A DNA stretch of 64,000 bases. It comes from Cerioporus squamosus (Eukaryota > Basidiomycota > Agaricomycetes > Polyporales > Polyporaceae). Within the stretch, counting starts at the first letter, position 1; each line of letters begins with the position of its first letter. Below, one piece after another: positions 45,128 through 56,121 of the stretch. The translations under genes and the position numbers were made by a program. The stretch covers positions 496,001-560,000 of the forward strand of contig JABYQS010000003.1 of the NCBI GenBank assembly GCA_022592435.1. The letters are read 5' to 3'. The notes beneath the pieces are model-generated. The model made no database searches and was not told the origin of the DNA. It saw only the letters and a program-made list of their open reading frames with translations.

Positions 45128-47843
45128 ATGAGTGCAGCCACCCTCTCCGAGCCGTTCCTCCTCTCGTCCTATCCAGAGTCTTCTGCGTATAAAAAACGCA
45201 AGGCGACACCGCTCTATGTTTCATTACCATCCGGCAGCGATGCCGACCCGTTCGTCGCGGTAGCCGTCCAGGGAGACGGCGTCCATGTCCTCGATGTACG
45301 TACCACCCCGCTCACATACCTGACGAAGTCTCATTCTTGGTAGTCATCGACCCTGCACCCAGCTGCCTCGCACACCCTTGGACCATCGACTTCCTTTTCA
45401 TGTCCCCCCGCAATGCGCACCAGTCAAGCCAAGGGCGGCGCCCGGACATGCACGACGTATGCCGTCCTAGAGTCTGGGCCGGATGTGCAGCCAGAAGGGA
45501 AGGGAAAGACTGTGCTTGCATGGGAGGAGCCCCTCGCGGGTGGTATGTCCACAAGCACCGAGAGCGAAAAGAAGAAAAGGGTTGCAACGGTGCGTTATGA
45601 CATCTCCTCTCCGCTGAAGCAGTCGATGAATTTGACTTGCTCTGCAGGCACCTCATCCCGTCGCGCACATATACGCACCCGACTACTTGCCCTCGCGCAT
45701 TGTGCTTGTGAGTGCAACAGGCGAAGTGTCTGTCGCCGAAGAGGAGCTTCGAGTGCAACGAACATGCACTCCGCAGAACCACCAGCCTAGCACTCTGGTG
45801 AAGCACTTCCTCTTCCCAGCTGCATCGTGTTCGTTCCTTCCCTCGCATACAACATTGCCATACACCGCAGTCTCGGTTTCCTTCCTGCGGAGCGGAGACG
45901 TCCTGAGGGTTAATGTTGTCGGTGTCGCCGAGGAGAACGTGAACCTCCTTGGCGAGTGCGTTGTCCCAACAGAAGAGACTGTGAGTGTCCTATATGTCTT
46001 CTCGTGGATAGCTCACATTATAACGTGCTTCCATAGGATATACTCGACATATCATGTAGCGACGCTGGCTTCATCAGCATCCTCGGTAGGTGTTACTGAA
46101 TATCCTCAACTTCCCCCGCTCATGTAGTGTCTGCAGCTCCGTCGGGATCCTGGACAGCCCTCACTCTAACAACCTCACCATCCTCTTCCCTGACTGCTAG
46201 CCAGGCTGCTGAGCCGCTTCGCCTGCAAGGTCTCACCTTCATCAACACTCCTCGTACCTCCGAAGTCTCCCTCGCTGCGCTCACGTCCTCCCATGTCCTA
46301 CTCTCCGCCATCACCACGGGTGCAGTATCCGAGATTGCCCTTCTACTATGGGACCTCCGGTACGGCGTCCTCCTCGCACAACAGACCATCTCTGTCCCGT
46401 CTACCCTTCCCCGGCCAAAGAAACAGGGCGCGGTGCTCCGACTGGTGGCGCCTTCCACTGCCCGCTCTGCATCCAAGGCCAGCTCCGTCAACCTGAACGC
46501 TCTGCTTGTCCTCCTGCCGTCTCCCGACCGGGACCAACAGCAGGCAGAAGGGCCCGCACGCTCTACAGTTCTCGTCGTCCCGCTGACCGTCCCCGCCACT
46601 TCGACTATCGCCGCTGTAATGGGCAAGGCGAACGCTGGCGCGCGGTGGGTCTTTACGAAGTCTGCACAAAGTGGTCGAGGGCAGGCTCCCCGTGGTGCAC
46701 CCGAGATGAGCGCAGCGGCGCGCAAGGCACTTGGGGAGATGAAGACAGCTATCGACGGTAACGCGAAGGGCAACACCGCCGGGGCAGAGACTGTCTTTTT
46801 CGAGTACGTCAAGCAACTCAACAAGGGGAAGGGCGCGGCGCAGGAAGACACGCCCTTGGAGCACCCTTCGTGCAAGGTGTTCTGGAGCTCGTGTTGCGCG
46901 CACCCGCGAGCACTCAAGGCACCTCTGCGCAAGGGAAGACCCAGGGCGTGAGCGTGTACTCTGCAAAGGTTGTGAGACATCTGCTGGAGAGCCGGACAGT
47001 CAGCTCGTCGATGGTCGAGGGTGGGGTTCTGCCTGCCCTTGCCGCACGGAACGACTGGGTGAGTCCTTGAACCTGAAAGCCATCCTATCACCAGTACTCA
47101 TGTTTCCTCTCTAGGACGCTGTTGCACTTGCCATGCGCACGGTGAGCGATCTGCCTGAGAGCGACGTCATGGCGCTCCTCGCTCAGGTTGTCGCTGCCCA
47201 CCGCCGTACCGCACTATCCACCACCGACGAAAACGCCATGGACGTCGACGCCAATCCCGCACCAGCAGGGTCCCCACCCGCACTCCCGACGTTCCTCGCA
47301 CAGTGCGTCGTCTACCCCTACACCCCTTCCCTGCAACGCATCGCGCTCCGAAAACACCTCGCCGACGCCGCGGACCTCGCCCCCGTTCTGGAAGTCCTCG
47401 ACAAGTGGATCGTGCAGCACACCGCCGACGACGCGCTGCTCTCCGCCTCCGCCCCTACCCCTACCTCCACCCCGACCTTCGCCGAGGCTGAGGCTGGTCT
47501 CCCGCCGCTCGACAAAATCCTGGCGTTCGTCCAAACGCTCCTCGACGCGTCCTTCCTCGCGCTCCTCGCGCACGCCCCCGCACACCGGCTCCTGCACGCC
47601 CTCGCTGCGCACATCCAGCCCGCGCTCGCGCGCGCTCGCGAGCTCGAGCTGCTGTGTGGGCCCCTGGAGCCGTTCGCGCGCGCGGCGGCTGCGAAGGCGA
47701 AGGCGCAGGCGCAGGCGCAGGACGGCGGTGCGGGCAAGGCCGCGGCCGACAGCGGGAAGGACTGGCGGCGCAAGAGGAAAATGGCGCACGAGCAGGCTGG
47801 GATGGCCGTCGGGCTGTACCAGGTCGAGGAGCTCGTGTTGTAA
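45128..47843 (+). CDS. Utp8/NOL11-like small-subunit processome (t-UTP) protein
   Basis: Likely nucleolar protein needed for pre-18S rRNA transcription and processing. Starts MSAATLSEPFLLSSYPESSA, YKKRKATPLYVSLPSG. Beta-propeller-like segments follow across introns: PFVAVAVQGDGVHVLD, TLHPAASHTLGPSTSF, APHPVAHIYAPDYLPSRIVL, VSATGEVSVAEEELRVQRTC, EIALLLWDLRYGVLLAQQTI. The C-terminal helical half includes RHLLESRTVSSSMVEGGVLP, ALAARNDWDAVALAMRTVSD, LPESDVMALLAQVVAAHRRT, and ILAFVQTLLDASFLALLAHA, AHRLLHALAAHIQPALARAR, resembling the NOL11/Utp8 C-terminal domain. It ends MAHEQAGMAVGLYQVEELVL. About 790 residues and six introns. The assignment rests on layout and scattered motifs rather than one diagnostic signature. 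Confidence 0.6.
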
Positions 47844-48493
47844 TGGCGGTTCATGTGTCACATACAAACGTCTTTCTTCTGGTACTCCATCTCCTGAACA
47901 TAGAGCTTCAATAGGCCCATGTGGATATGACGGCAGATGCATTGACAGTGTGACATGCGAGACGTTACTAGACTACTCTACACATATGCTTGCGACGGGT
48001 TATGTATGTACGTTCGTTGTGCAGTATGCAATGCAGGGTATATCTGAACGTGTCAGAGGAGAATGATCTGGTAAGGAACGTGGAAAAGAGAGAGAGAGAA
48101 TGCGAGCGACTCGTAAGTAAATGCTATAGTGATCCTGACCGGGGAAGTACCGCATGCGAAGTAATACAAGATGCGCGTGGAAGAGGGAAGAGTAGTAGAG
48201 GAGATGCAGGTGTGTATGCCATGACAGCCAAGACGGAACGAGAGATAGATTGGAATGTAGGCAAAAGGGGGGATATAAGAGATAGATAGCAGGTCGTCAA
48301 ACGTCAGCAGCATCACAGTTCGTACGGGATTAACGTATAAGTTATCCGATCCTAGGATCGCCGTGATCGCCGTGTCTTCAAGGAGGACCGCTCAGCACCC
48401 AGCTTCACCCTCCAGGAAGACAAACGACTCACCAGTGCACAGCGCCATGCTCGCCACCATAGATACAACCAACCAGTGAGGCGCAAGCTAAGG
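47844..48493. other. Convergent spacer
   Basis: About 650 bases between the convergent Utp8-like and disordered-protein genes; A/T-richer than the flanks. No gene or RNA recognised. Confidence 0.4.
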
Positions 48494-50545
48494 CTATGCG
48501 CCCCACTCGTCCATACCGCCCCCAAACCCAGGCCGCATGGCCCACGTCCCCCCAGACGACACGCCCCTCGCGCTCGCATACGCGTACCGCTCCTCCGAGC
48601 GTGCCCGCCCAATCGGCGCGCCCTCCACCCCTGCCGCCCCGAGCAACCACGACGTCCACCACCCCGGCTTATCCCCCTCGCTGTCATCGTCCCCGCCCTT
48701 CCCCTTCCCCTTCGCGTTCGACTTGCGTCCGCGCTCGCCGCCCGACTTCGACTTCGACCTCGTCTTCGTCGCGCGGAACTTGGATGAAGATCCCTCGGGC
48801 TTCGTGCTGGAATACGACTCGGCGGGCTCGGCGAACGATATGCGCTTGGGTGTGGACGCGCCGGAAGACGACCCGCCGCTCCTCGTTCGATCCCCAAGCC
48901 CGAACAGACTCGGTACGCTCAGCAGAGACGGCGCGGGTGAAGGCATGGCAGGCGTGACGGGAGTCGATGGACCGGCGGACCGGTTCTTCATCGACGAATG
49001 CTTCGGGGGAGATGGCGCACGGGTGGATATGTTGTGGCGCGGCCTTGTGAACAACCTGGATATCGAGGCCGTTGCGTTCGATGTGCCGGCCACAGGAGCC
49101 GGAATGGGAGGAGACAGGAGGGACGGTCTGGGGAGAGGTGGCGCTGAGTTCAAGGACTTCGCCTTACCCTTCCCAGAAGATTGCGAGGCCGAACGCTGCT
49201 TCTCCAGAATCTGGCGGAGAGACTCAACTGTGCGATCCACATGGAGGGTAGCCGACTCCGAAGAGGCTGAAGAGGTGGACAGCTCCTCGATGGGAGGGGT
49301 CAATGGGCGAGGTTGGCGGGGTGCAGGCGATCCGTGAATAGGCGTGTTGGAGCGTGAACGGCGTATGGTAGGAGACGAACTGCAAGACGCATCCAAGCGG
49401 AGAGCAGGTGGAGGAGACTTGGATTTTCGAGGTCTCTTCACCGTCTTCGCGCTGCTGCTGGACGAACGACGGCGGAGACTCGACGTAGGCGGGGAAGAAG
49501 AAACCGAGGACGATCGAGGCATGACGTACGATGCAAGCATTTCCGCCGCTCTGCTGTGGTGCTCTACGGAGGTGTTCGCAGGCGCCAACCCCTGCTCCGA
49601 CGCACTCGGTGTATGCGCGAAGGCTCCCTGATTGAGCAGCGGCGTCGGTGGCGGACGAGAGGGAGCACGGATACCCAATGTCGACGGAAGAGCGATCGCG
49701 TCGGCAGCTTCAGATGAGTCGATGTACATGGTAAGTGCACGTGGAGCGGGTGCAACGAAGTGACTTCGATCGTGCGCAGAGAGCTGGAGGTTGGAGGTAG
49801 ACTGCGATGGATGGTGCTGTCTGGAGTCCTGCGACGCTCTGCGACGCTGACTCCTCTGCTGCATGCGCTCTGAAAAGCCCGAGGTGGTCGGGAGACTCTG
49901 ACTGACAGGTGCCTCGGCGCGCGAATCCTGTTCACCCTCCGAGCTATCCTCTCCCCGTACGAGACCGTCCACGCGGCGGGTGATCTCTTCCAAATCGTCC
50001 ATCCAGGCTTCCTGGGTATCCCTGTTACTCCGGATCCGCGAGGTGAGACGCTGCGCGTGTTGCTCAAGGTGGCGATCCGCGACGGAATCGTCGGCAAGGA
50101 CGGCCGAGAGACTGGTTTGGGTGGACATGCTCGACTGGAGGAGCGCGTTGGACATCTCGAGCGCGTGGACGCTGCGTGCGAGGAGGGAGTCGAGATAAGG
50201 ATCGCTCGCGCTTGCGATGGACTGCTGCCTTCTGTGGCTGCTGCGTGAGGAGGCCTGGGAACGGCGTGCGCGGCGAGGGGAGACGGGAAGGCTCGGGGGC
50301 GGACTGGGGACGTGAAAAGCAGCGGTCGAAGACTCGGCGTCGCTGGAGTCTGTGTCTTCGTCGGCCTCCTCTGCGCTGTCCGGGTAGGCCGGGGGCTGGT
50401 CTGAGGGGATTTCTGGGAGGTCTGGGTGCCGTTGGCCGGGCGGAGAAGTGTAGACAGGGAGGGTAGACACGGTGGTATCCGAGGAGAGACGGAGGGCAGA
50501 GAGCCGCTTGCGGTGGTGGCCGCGGCGATTTGGAGGAGCGTACAT
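48494..50545 (-). CDS. Large intrinsically disordered orphan protein
   Basis: Single uninterrupted frame of 683 residues starting MYAPPNRRGHHRKRLSALRL. Almost all of it is Ser/Pro/Arg-rich and predicted disordered. One helical island lies at about residues 110-200: DPYLDSLLARSVHALEMSNA, LLQSSMSTQTSLSAVLADDS, DTQEAWMDDLEEITRRVDGL. A second short one is HVDRTVESLRQILEKQRSA. The C-terminus is unusual: basic low complexity (KTRSKSKSGGERGRKSNAKG), then a Trp/Gly-rich end DKPGWWTSWLLGAAGVEGAP and TWAMRPGFGGGMDEWGA that looks conserved. No family recognised. Long plus-strand frames opposite it (48537-49337) are mirror frames of the same biased composition. Confidence 0.72.
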   Translation of the reverse strand: MYAPPNRRGHHRKRLSALRLSSDTTVSTLPVYTSPPGQRHPDLPEIPSDQPPAYPDSAEEADEDTDSSDAESSTAAFHVPSPPPSLPVSPRRARRSQASSRSSHRRQQSIASASDPYLDSLLARSVHALEMSNALLQSSMSTQTSLSAVLADDSVADRHLEQHAQRLTSRIRSNRDTQEAWMDDLEEITRRVDGLVRGEDSSEGEQDSRAEAPVSQSLPTTSGFSERMQQRSQRRRASQDSRQHHPSQSTSNLQLSAHDRSHFVAPAPRALTMYIDSSEAADAIALPSTLGIRAPSRPPPTPLLNQGAFAHTPSASEQGLAPANTSVEHHSRAAEMLASYVMPRSSSVSSSPPTSSLRRRSSSSSAKTVKRPRKSKSPPPALRLDASCSSSPTIRRSRSNTPIHGSPAPRQPRPLTPPIEELSTSSASSESATLHVDRTVESLRQILEKQRSASQSSGKGKAKSLNSAPPLPRPSLLSPPIPAPVAGTSNATASISRLFTRPRHNISTRAPSPPKHSSMKNRSAGPSTPVTPAMPSPAPSLLSVPSLFGLGDRTRSGGSSSGASTPKRISFAEPAESYSSTKPEGSSSKFRATKTRSKSKSGGERGRKSNAKGKGKGGDDDSEGDKPGWWTSWLLGAAGVEGAPIGRARSEERYAYASARGVSSGGTWAMRPGFGGGMDEWGA

Positions 50546-50842
50546 GGCTGGGAGACGGCCAGCCGCGACCGCGTCCGAGCGTGGAGAGACGAGTCAGAGA
50601 CGGCGGGGGTTATCAGAGACGATGCGCGGTGGACGAGCGCCGTCCTCCGTCAGTGGCCCCTCTTCCGCGCCTGTTGTCGCATGTTTGTCGCCCTCTCTCC
50701 GCCCACTCACGCTGCGTGTGCCGAGTGCTGCCTCAGCTGCAGTCTACAACGCCCCGCAGGTCGCATAGCACAAGTACATCCAGGTCGTCCACTGTACACT
50801 ACAGAATCTAAAGTTGACCTTCGTCGCACGAGTCACTCCCCA
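50546..50842. other. Spacer between GDPD copy 1 and disordered orphan
   Basis: About 300 bases containing the 3' end of GDPD copy 1 and the promoter of the 683-residue orphan. Nothing specific seen. Confidence 0.35.
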
Positions 50843-52282
50843 TCAGGCCTTCACGGTACCGGTAGCAGCTACTGCGGCCCCTACCTCCGATCCATACTCC
50901 TCGGGCTTCATGAACGGCCCCCGTTCCTTCTGCAGGATATAGGACACCAGGTTCTGCCACAGCATCCGCGACGGGAAGTAGTATCTCGGCGAAGTCCACA
51001 GGAACAGGCTGCTGTGCTCCGCGAGGATCTTGTCGTAGTCCGCTGCACATCAAGCTCAAGGTCAGTCGCTCTCTTCCACGCTCAAGTCCACGTGGAACGC
51101 ACTCCTGAGAGTCTCCCGCAGGTCAAGCCATGTCTTCGTCTTATCCGTGAGGATCACGTCCACACCCCATCGCGTAGCCTGTCGGGCCCGGCGCGTTAGC
51201 ACCTTGGCCAATCTGCACAGCAAGCTCGTGCGCACCTCGATCATCTGCACGGGCTCGTTCACGGTCCACGCCATAACCTTCTTGCCCGCCTCTTTGCACT
51301 CCTGGAGAAACCTGCGCGCAATCAGCTTCAACACACCTCAGTCGCCCCTCAAATCCAGAAACACACGCGTACCTCTGCCCCTCCCAGCTCGCGAGCACGT
51401 TGAAGTTGATCGAGAAGACGTCGCAGCTGTCCCAGAAGTACTCCTTCGCGACGCCCGGGTGAACGCCGATGAACGACCGCCTGCAGTACGGCAGGATCTG
51501 CTTCGCGTATGGGATGAAGCGCGGATGCCACAGGCCGAGCAGGATGCGCGGCGCGAGCTCCGTCTGCCAGTTCGGCTGCTCCGAGATGGTCTTGTGCATG
51601 AGCGTGAACAGGTGCAGCGGCTCGCTGAACACCTTCACGTCGACGTTGAACGTCGCGTGTCGGTTTTCTGGCTACATAGTCGGTCAGCGCTCCGCCGGAG
51701 TGGCAAGTTATTGGGCACTTACCCTCATGAGCAGCTCGACGGTCTCCGGGAAGGTAGGGATCGACTGTTCTGGCTTGGCTTTCGTCCGCAGGTGTTGCAT
51801 GCCATCGGGCCCATACCAATTCTGCTCCTTGATCTTCCCTGTCCCCCAGCATCAACACGAATCTCCCGAACACGATCCGCTCTCGTCTCACCTTTACCAT
51901 TGGTTGTCCTCTCCAGCGCTGCGTGCGGAGGTCAGTGCACTTGTGCGCGCAGGTGACAGAGACCACGAGAACGCACTCGGGTCATGGAACATTAGCACAA
52001 CATCGTCGAGCGAGACGTGCACATCTGGCCCGCGGCAGAGACGTCCGCGTCAGCGTCCGGCATTTACGCGCGATGGCGGTAAGTAGGTCACGCACCGCTC
52101 TCAATGCCCTCCGCGCCGTCTCGTATGGCGCGCTCGAAGCTCGCGAGTGTATTCTCCGGGAACACTGCTGAGGCCTATAGCACGACGCTTTGAACTTGCG
52201 CAGGACCACCAAACCCGAACGAATCACTCACCCCTCGGTGGCCCCAGCACTCCGGCAACTTCCTGGTCGACGATGACGACAT
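50843..52282 (-). CDS. Glycerophosphodiester phosphodiesterase (GDPD, Pgc1-like), copy 1
   Basis: Hydrolyses glycerophosphodiesters or phosphatidylglycerol. Start MSSSSTRKLPECWGHRG; the intron acceptor then gives ASAVFPENTLASFERAIRDG, AEGIES, DVHVSLDDVVLMFHDP, TLERTTNGKG and KIKEQNWYGPDGMQHLRTKA. The catalytic GDPD motifs HRG, PENT and HDP are present. Next are PTFPETVELLM, RPENRHATFNVDVKVFSEPL, APRILLGLWHPRFIPYAKQI, PYCRRSFIGVHPGVAKEYFW, KKVMAWTVNEPVQMIE and RWGVDVILTDKTKTWLDLRE. The last exon is DYDKILAEHSSLFLWTSPRY..PSRMLWQNLVSYILQKERGP. About nine introns. A closely related copy lies 1.2 kb upstream on the same strand. Confidence 0.93.
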
Positions 52283-53496
52283 AGTCGGAGGGGTACGCGA
52301 GTTGAATAGACCGCGACGAGTATGAGCACCAGTCCGAGTCCAAGTGGTATTCAGCGAGCGTCGAAGGTGAGGGCAACGGCGGATAGCGAGAAGGGTGCCA
52401 GCCGTGGCGGGAGGAGGAAACATATATAGCCCTGCGCATGCAGGCAACTTCGAACTTCGCAGCCGGAAGCTCGCCCGTCGCGATCGGGGTACAGTACTGC
52501 ACTCGAGAGCGGCCGTGGCACCGACAATGTGCCATGTGCGTACGCGTTTGTCAAGCCGTCGATGTCACTCACCTACGTCAACGGCTCGACTTTCCGACGC
52601 AACTTATAGCCACTAGTAGCCACTCGCTGTCCGTCTCTGCCGCGGCGTGCGTGCGCGCGACGAACGTGCCCCGGCGCCGTCGACGTTCTCATCGTATCGG
52701 TGGTCGACGCTGCGATAGCAAACTCAAAGTGGCAAGGTTCTGCCTGGGAAGCCCTCGCCCTCGCCGCCGCCGAGAGGCCTCGTCGTACCTGGAAAAAGGT
52801 ACCTTACAAACATACATATTAGTCCCGACCGGATGCCCTGTCAATATGGCCACGACTCACGCTCACGCTACGGCACTTCGAGTGGGTACTTCTCGTCGCA
52901 GCATCGCAGCATCCTCACCGCCGACGGGCCGCGTAGCGGAGGTAGATCTAGAGTCGTGATGGGCCGGCGCGGATTTGACACGGTAAGTAGAATGAGACAC
53001 AGCAGCATATGCATGGTTGGTTGGTACCGGTGAGTAGGTGTCACTGTCTGTTGTTCCAGGTTGATTTGAATCCAGCGCTGCAGAGGACTTAGCACATGAG
53101 CATGCAATTAGAACCCTACATATCAAGTATGCAAGGCTGCATACGTCTCAAGTGAGTGGTAGATTGGTGCATCTGAAATCTGTGACGAGAGGCAAGAGTC
53201 AGAAGAGGAAGGAAATATCTATGTTCCTTCAGTAGTACGGAAAGAGAATTACAAGTGAGGTGATGCAGGTAGTACGGGGCAATTATCCAGGGGTGCGAAG
53301 GTCAGGAAAGCTCGACTCTAGTGATATCTGGAGAGATGTAATAAGACTGACTGCACGGGCAGTACCGTGACTCTATGTGATGGTATGAGAGAGGTGTAAG
53401 AGGAGACGACAGCGAGTGAACCTAAAACCCAAAACGGTGAACATAGCGGAGACGAGCATGCGGGAGACTCTATACTAGAACCCAGAAACCGTCGTC
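52283..53496. other. Spacer between the two GDPD copies
   Basis: About 1.2 kb. A 173-codon plus-strand frame (52438-52959) is Arg/Ser-rich with no family character. The part at 53150-53450 is A/G-rich on the plus strand and probably the 3' UTR of copy 2. No remnant of a third GDPD seen. Confidence 0.4.
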
Positions 53497-54862
53497 TCAT
53501 GCGACGAGAGGCAGAGGCTCCACGGTGTCCGTCTTGCGGAACGGACCAGCGTAGCCCTCGAGGTAGCTGTGGTCCTTGCGACGCTGGTAGATCTGCATGG
53601 GTGTGTAGAACTCGAGCGTCGTCCAGTAGAACATCCGGCTGTGCTGAGCAGCGATCTTGTCGTAGTCAACTACACCCGACTCGTCAGTTACGTGTGAATG
53701 CGACGGTCTCGACGGGGACACCGACCTTGAAGCGCACCGCGAAGGTCCAGCCAAGTCTTCGTCACATCCGTAATGATCACGTCAATCCCCCACCTGACCG
53801 CCTGCGCGGACACGGTCACGATCAGCCGTACGTCGCGTCCAGACGCGGGAGTACACGTACCTCGACCATGTGCTCGGGGTTGTTCACGGTCCACGCCATG
53901 ACCTTCTTCCCGCGGCCTTGCAGTCCTTACGGAACTTCACGCCGTCCGCCATCGCGAGCGTAGAGAACTTGATCGAGAACACGTCGCACGCGTCCCAGAA
54001 GTACTTGCGCGCGACGGCGATGTCCTGGCCAATGTACGACCGCCGGCAGTACGGCAGGTGCGTCTTCGCGTGAGGGAGGAAGGTCGGGTGCCAGAGCCCG
54101 AGGAGGATGCGCGGTGCGAGCGCGGTCTCCCAGTCGGGTTGTGCGGAGATGACCTGGTGCATCAGCGCGAAGAGGTGCGCGGGCTTGTTCTGGACCTTGA
54201 CGTCGACGTTGAACTTGACGTGTCGGTTCTCGGGCTGTGAGGTTTTGTGGGTATGGAGAGGAAAGGAAGTGACACGTGGTGCGCGTACCCTCATGAGCAG
54301 CTGAACAGTCTCTTCAAAGGTCGCGAGAGACTGCCTTGGCTCCTTCACCGTCCGGAGTTCATGCATTCCTCCCTCACCATTCCACAGCTTCTCCCGAATC
54401 AACCCTTTGATTGCAACGTTTGTTAGCTACCACTGATGCGCCCCGCGAGAGGTCCTCACCTGAGCCATCTGTGACACGGTCCACAGCTGCAAGAATACGA
54501 CGCGTCGGACACGTCATTCACGCGCAGAGCAAAGAGATAGAGGACTCACAAGGGTCGTGGAACATGATGACCACGTCATCTACGGAAACATGGACGTCTG
54601 CTCACTGGTGTCACGGACTCAAACGAAGGCAGGAGAACGCGCGGGGAAAATACCGCTCTCGATGCCCTCGGCGCCGTCGCGGATTGCGGCTTCGAAGCTT
54701 GCGAGCGTGTTCTCGGGGAAGCGGGCGGAAGCCTGTGACGGGTTGCGTGCGGGACGCAGGTCAAGAATGCGAACGGTAGAGGTTGGATCCATGACACACT
54801 CCGCGGTGGCCCCAGCACTCAGGCATGGCTTGCGACGTGACGGCGGTGGGCATGGCGGACAT
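53497..54862 (-). CDS. Glycerophosphodiester phosphodiesterase (GDPD, Pgc1-like), copy 2
   Basis: Paralogue of the preceding GDPD with the same exon plan. Start chosen at MSAMPTAVTSQAMPECWGHR (54862); the frame is open upstream to 55072 and that part (LLRTSTFSLIPSRVSPSRPL) is Arg/Ser-rich, so a longer form with a mitochondrial-type leader is possible. After a short intron: ASARFPENTLASFEAAIRDG, AEGIES, DVHVSVDDVVIMFHDP, then RPENRHVKFNVDVKVQNKPA, APRILLGLWHPTFLPHAKTH, PYCRRSYIGQDIAVARKYFW, VNNPEHMVE, RWGIDVIITDVTKTWLDLRG and DYDKIAAQHSRMFYWTTLEF, ending KTDTVEPLPLVA. HRG, PENT and HDP are retained, so it should be active. The last exon differs most from copy 1. Confidence 0.92.
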
Positions 54863-56121
54863 GACGGCCTGTGACGTAGCGGCGGCGACGCGAAAGGAGC
54901 GTTGAAGGGGCTGTAGGGGACGCGAGGGTGAGACGCGACTTGGGATGAGGGAGAAGGTGGACGTCCGAAGGAGAGACGGCGGGCGAAGGCGGCTGGAGAG
55001 TGGTGGGCGGGCCTTTATAGCACCGAGAGGGAGCATCTGAGTGGCGGGAGGGTGGATTACGAAAATTCCCAACGCGATGCTCTGTGCAAGTCAGAGAGCC
55101 ACTTATGGGTCCTCGTATCACTCGCTACGCTGGTCCCTGTTTTCTCTCCATCACTCCGTCCGCCGTCTCTTGCCAGCCGAGCACTTGGACACCCGTCTGA
55201 CTGCGCTCATGACCTGGCTTACCGAACGCGTTTCTCGCGACCGGCGACACCGAGCTCTGGTTCCTGGCCGACTGTCTCGCGAGGATCGCCTGGTGTCCTT
55301 GACCGAGGCGCTGTCTCGCTCCCGAGTCCCACATGTCCAGCCCGCCACCAGGAGCTATACATAAATCCAGCAATTCCGAGGTCACCGTAGTGCGGTCGAC
55401 GGGCCTGGCCCTTCGCACATCCTGACTTGAACAGCGCGAAAAGTGTACTCCGAAGTTCTTCGTTCTCTGCACTGCGGCGCTTCTTGCCCTCTGGGAAGGC
55501 CCCGAAGTCAACTGATTCCTCGTGTGTTTGGCTTTAGGCTTCTGGCATGCTTGTTCGCGTTGCAATTGCTCCTACTTACGGTGGGAAGAGCCGAAGGCTG
55601 GAACAACGCTGCGCTGCGTGTGACAGACAACGTTCGTCTGAATAGGCCAAACTTCAGACCTTTCGCGAGCGATCTCCCACAGCCTAGTCAGAAGATACGC
55701 CGTGGCCGACGGTCTCAGCTGCTTCGGACCTTTTCGGACGGTTTGCTTGTCAAGGAACAAGCGTGGATGCCGCCTCCTGACCGACGTTTCTTCGCGAGTT
55801 CCGCGCTTTGGATGCGCGACCTTGGCGCGACCTGTAGAGCGTTGGAAGTCCGGACCGGAGTCTCAGCCAACAACCGACGAGCCTCAGCCCGGCTCCCTTC
55901 AAGTTTCGACGTTCTATTTGCTCCGAGTCGGCCCACTACGCCTTTCTTCGCAACGCAATGGCCGCCTCCGCCTGCACGTTGTATACCGTAAACAATCGAC
56001 GGAGGTTGCCTGGCACCAGGATATCCGTACTTGACCGTGTGCAGGAGCGGCCCGACGATGACGTGCGGGAAGCGTTGCTGCGTGCGATCGTACCTGTCCT
56101 TCACAGTTTACAACCACCACT
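54863..56121. other. Divergent spacer, GDPD copy 2 / gephyrin, with an uncalled open frame
   Basis: About 1.26 kb. A 182-codon plus-strand frame (55443-55991) has one hydrophobic stretch (LLACLFALQLLLLTVGRAEG) after a non-signal-like leader, then Arg/Ser/Pro-rich sequence. It has no known family and could be chance; left uncalled. Confidence 0.35.

Noticed and set aside
47214..47942. 242-codon minus-strand frame opposite the Utp8-like gene
   Set aside because: Arg/Gly-rich antisense frame from GC-rich codons; the plus strand carries the conserved C-terminal domain.
48537..49337. 266-codon plus-strand frame opposite the disordered orphan
   Set aside because: Antisense of biased, low-complexity coding sequence; the minus strand reads without a break for 683 codons.
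52438..52959. 173-codon plus-strand frame between the GDPD genes
   Set aside because: Arg/Ser-rich, no start context, signal or family; the sequence is likely the promoter of GDPD copy 1.
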